Assembly (NCBI GenBank): GCA_017631775.1
Contig: JAGBSQ010000030.1
Span: 1 to 8,813, forward strand
Length of the DNA stretch: 8,813 bases
Direction of reading: 5' to 3'
Origin: Clostridia bacterium
Lineage (GTDB): Bacteria; Bacillota_A; Clostridia; Oscillospirales; CAG-272
Shown: positions 7,271 to 8,813 of the stretch, in pieces
Layout of the letters: every line of letters begins with the position of its first letter
Numbering within the stretch: position 1 is the first letter of the stretch
Position numbers and translations under genes: made by a program
Notes under the pieces: generated by a model
Told to the model about the DNA's origin: nothing
What the model saw: the letters and a program-made list of their open reading frames with translations, nothing else
Database searches by the model: none

Positions 7271-8813
7271 TCATTTCTAAATAGATCATCAAAACGGTAA
7301 TATCTGCAGGGTTAACACCGCTAACGCGTGCGGCTTGTCCGAGTGTTTTTGGGCGAATAGATGAAAGCTTTTGCGCGGCTTCGAGGCGCAAACCTTTAAT
7401 TTGCTTGTAATCGATGTCATCGGGGAGTAATTTTGCCTCGAATTTCTTTTGTCTTTCAACGTCGGCTATCTGGCGGTCGGTGTAACCCTTGTATTTTGTG
7501 TCGGTTTCCACCGAAAGACGTACGGAATAAGGCAAATTGGGGCGATTTGCATCAATTTCCGCAAGCAAATCGTAGGTAACCGCAGGTCTGCGCAAAAGAT
7601 TTGCCAAAGAGGATCCGGATTTGAGGGGTGTCTCGCCAATGCGCTCCAAAAGCGGGTTTGCAAGTGCGGGAGATACAAAAGTTTCTTCAAGACGTGCTTT
7701 TTCGGCCTCTTGAGCCTCTTTTTTGGCTAAAAACGCTTGATAACGGTCTTCATCAATGAGTCCTGCCTCGTATCCAATGGGAGTGAGGCGCAAATCGGCG
7801 TTGTCTTGGCGCAAAAGCAGACGGTATTCCGAGCGCGAGGTCATCATACGGTAAGGCTCGTTGGTTCCTTTGGTGACGAGATCGTCAATTAAGGTGCCAA
7901 TATAGCTGCCAGAGCGCGGTAGTATAATAGAAGGAAGGTTTTTGACGCGTCTTGCGGCGTTGATGCCGGCAACAAGGCCTTGTGCAGCGGCTTCCTCGTA
8001 TCCCGAGGTGCCGTTGAACTGTCCTGCGCCAAAAAGTCCTTTGATGTGCTTAAATTCGAGGGTAGCATCCATTTGCAAGGGGTCAGCGCAGTCATATTCA
8101 ATGGCATAGGCGTAGCGCATGATCTCTGCCTCTTCAAATCCGGGCAAGGAGTGCAGCATTTCGACCTGCACGTCGGTGGGGAGAGAGGTAGAGAAGCCTT
8201 GCAGATAGATTTCCGAGGTATCCGCGCCCATCGGCTCTACAAACAGCTGATGTCGCTCTTTATCGGCAAAGCGAACGAGCTTGTCCTCAATCGAGGGGCA
8301 ATAACGCGGTCCTGTGCCGTGGATCTTGCCGGAGTAGAGTGCGCTGCGCGTGATGTTGTCTCTGATGATGCGGTGGGTCTCGGAGTTGGTATAAACGATG
8401 TGACAGCTGATCTGTTCAAAATCTTTAAAGAAGTCCTCGGCGTGGAGAGAGGAATAGGGAAGAATAAATTCGTCACCGGGTTGCTCTTCCAGCACCGAAA
8501 AATCAATACTCTCGCGCTTGATGCGAGCAGGTGTGCCGGTCTTAAAGCGAAGGAGCTTGACGCCAATTTCTTCAAGAGAGGCAGAGAGACCCTTGGCGGG
8601 AAGGAAGCCGTCGGGGCCTGCTTCATAGGAGACGTCGCCCACAAAAATGGCGCTCTCAAGGTATGTGCCGGTGGCAATAATAACGGCATCGCAATCCCAT
8701 CTTTCGCCCAAACGTGTCTTGACACCCGAGACAAAAGTTGCTATCGAATTGCTGTCATTTTGCGAATTCGCATTACATTCGTCAAGAGACGAGACAAATA
8801 TTGCGGTTATCTC
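7266..8813 (-). CDS. mnmG: tRNA uridine-5-carboxymethylaminomethyl modification enzyme MnmG (GidA), N-terminus cut by window edge
   Basis: MnmG, with MnmE, installs the carboxymethylaminomethyl group on wobble uridine 34 of certain tRNAs, using FAD. The window holds 515 C-terminal residues out of the usual 620-630; the FAD-binding GxGxxG loop and the first catalytic cysteine lie beyond position 8813. The frame is open to the edge, so there is no start inside the window; a TTG at 8711 falls in the middle of the conserved domain. Visible motifs are AVIIATGTYLES, RFKTGTPARI, GTGPRYCPSIEDK (containing the second catalytic cysteine), GAGQFNGTSGYEEAAAQGLVAG, KGTNEPYRMMTSRSEYRLLLRQDNADLRLT and the C-terminal tRNA/MnmE-binding helices ending RVSGVNPADITVLMIYLEMK. 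Just before AVIIATG there is an extra Ser/Asn/Asp-rich stretch of about 16 residues not seen in Bacillus MnmG. Confidence 0.97.
   Translation of the reverse strand, partial: EITAIFVSSLDECNANSQNDSNSIATFVSGVKTRLGERWDCDAVIIATGTYLESAIFVGDVSYEAGPDGFLPAKGLSASLEEIGVKLLRFKTGTPARIKRESIDFSVLEEQPGDEFILPYSSLHAEDFFKDFEQISCHIVYTNSETHRIIRDNITRSALYSGKIHGTGPRYCPSIEDKLVRFADKERHQLFVEPMGADTSEIYLQGFSTSLPTDVQVEMLHSLPGFEEAEIMRYAYAIEYDCADPLQMDATLEFKHIKGLFGAGQFNGTSGYEEAAAQGLVAGINAARRVKNLPSIILPRSGSYIGTLIDDLVTKGTNEPYRMMTSRSEYRLLLRQDNADLRLTPIGYEAGLIDEDRYQAFLAKKEAQEAEKARLEETFVSPALANPLLERIGETPLKSGSSLANLLRRPAVTYDLLAEIDANRPNLPYSVRLSVETDTKYKGYTDRQIADVERQKKFEAKLLPDDIDYKQIKGLRLEAAQKLSSIRPKTLGQAARVSGVNPADITVLMIYLEMK

Noticed and set aside
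8709..8711. TTG at 8711 as the start of mnmG
   Set aside because: The frame continues to the window edge with conserved MnmG sequence; this TTG encodes an internal leucine.

Overview
The window looks like a piece of a Firmicutes (class Clostridia) chromosome close to the replication origin. The reasons are the gene order mnmG-rsmG-parA-parB followed by serS, perfect parS centromere sites of the Bacillus/Clostridium type, sigma-A promoters close to consensus, purine-rich Shine-Dalgarno sites, and a type III glutamine synthetase of the kind common in Clostridia and Bacteroidetes. No species can be named. dnaA and the origin itself are not in the window.

Layout. Positions 1-607 (minus) hold the N-terminal part of a class III glutamine synthetase (glnN), read leftwards out of the window from a consensus promoter. 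A 188-bp divergent intergenic region (608-795) carries back-to-back sigma-A promoters for glnN (minus) and for a two-gene plus-strand operon. That operon (796-2558) encodes a NERD-domain protein and a soluble protein I do not recognise, with overlapping stop and start codons. It ends at a bidirectional terminator (2579-2619) shared with the convergent minus-strand operon.

The rest (2618-8813) is a co-directional minus-strand block, given here in transcription order. mnmG lacks its N-terminus at the window edge. rsmG starts at TTG. A 247-bp non-coding stretch (6281-6527) follows, with four parS sites, an inverted repeat and an extended -10 promoter. Then come parA, parB, serS and a small membrane protein of unknown function. 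Gaps between parA, parB, serS and the membrane gene are 13, 17 and 36 bases, so these four are probably one transcript.

How the genes work together. MnmG and RsmG modify tRNA and 16S rRNA. ParA, ParB and the parS array form an origin-segregation module; ParB loads on parS just upstream of its own operon and may therefore also affect that operon's transcription. SerRS charges tRNA-Ser and appears to be co-transcribed with the segregation genes. Most of the window is conserved core genome. The parts without a clear explanation are the NERD/unknown-protein pair, the membrane protein after serS, the density of the parS array and the dyad over the parA promoter. I see no mobile element, CRISPR array, tRNA or rRNA gene.
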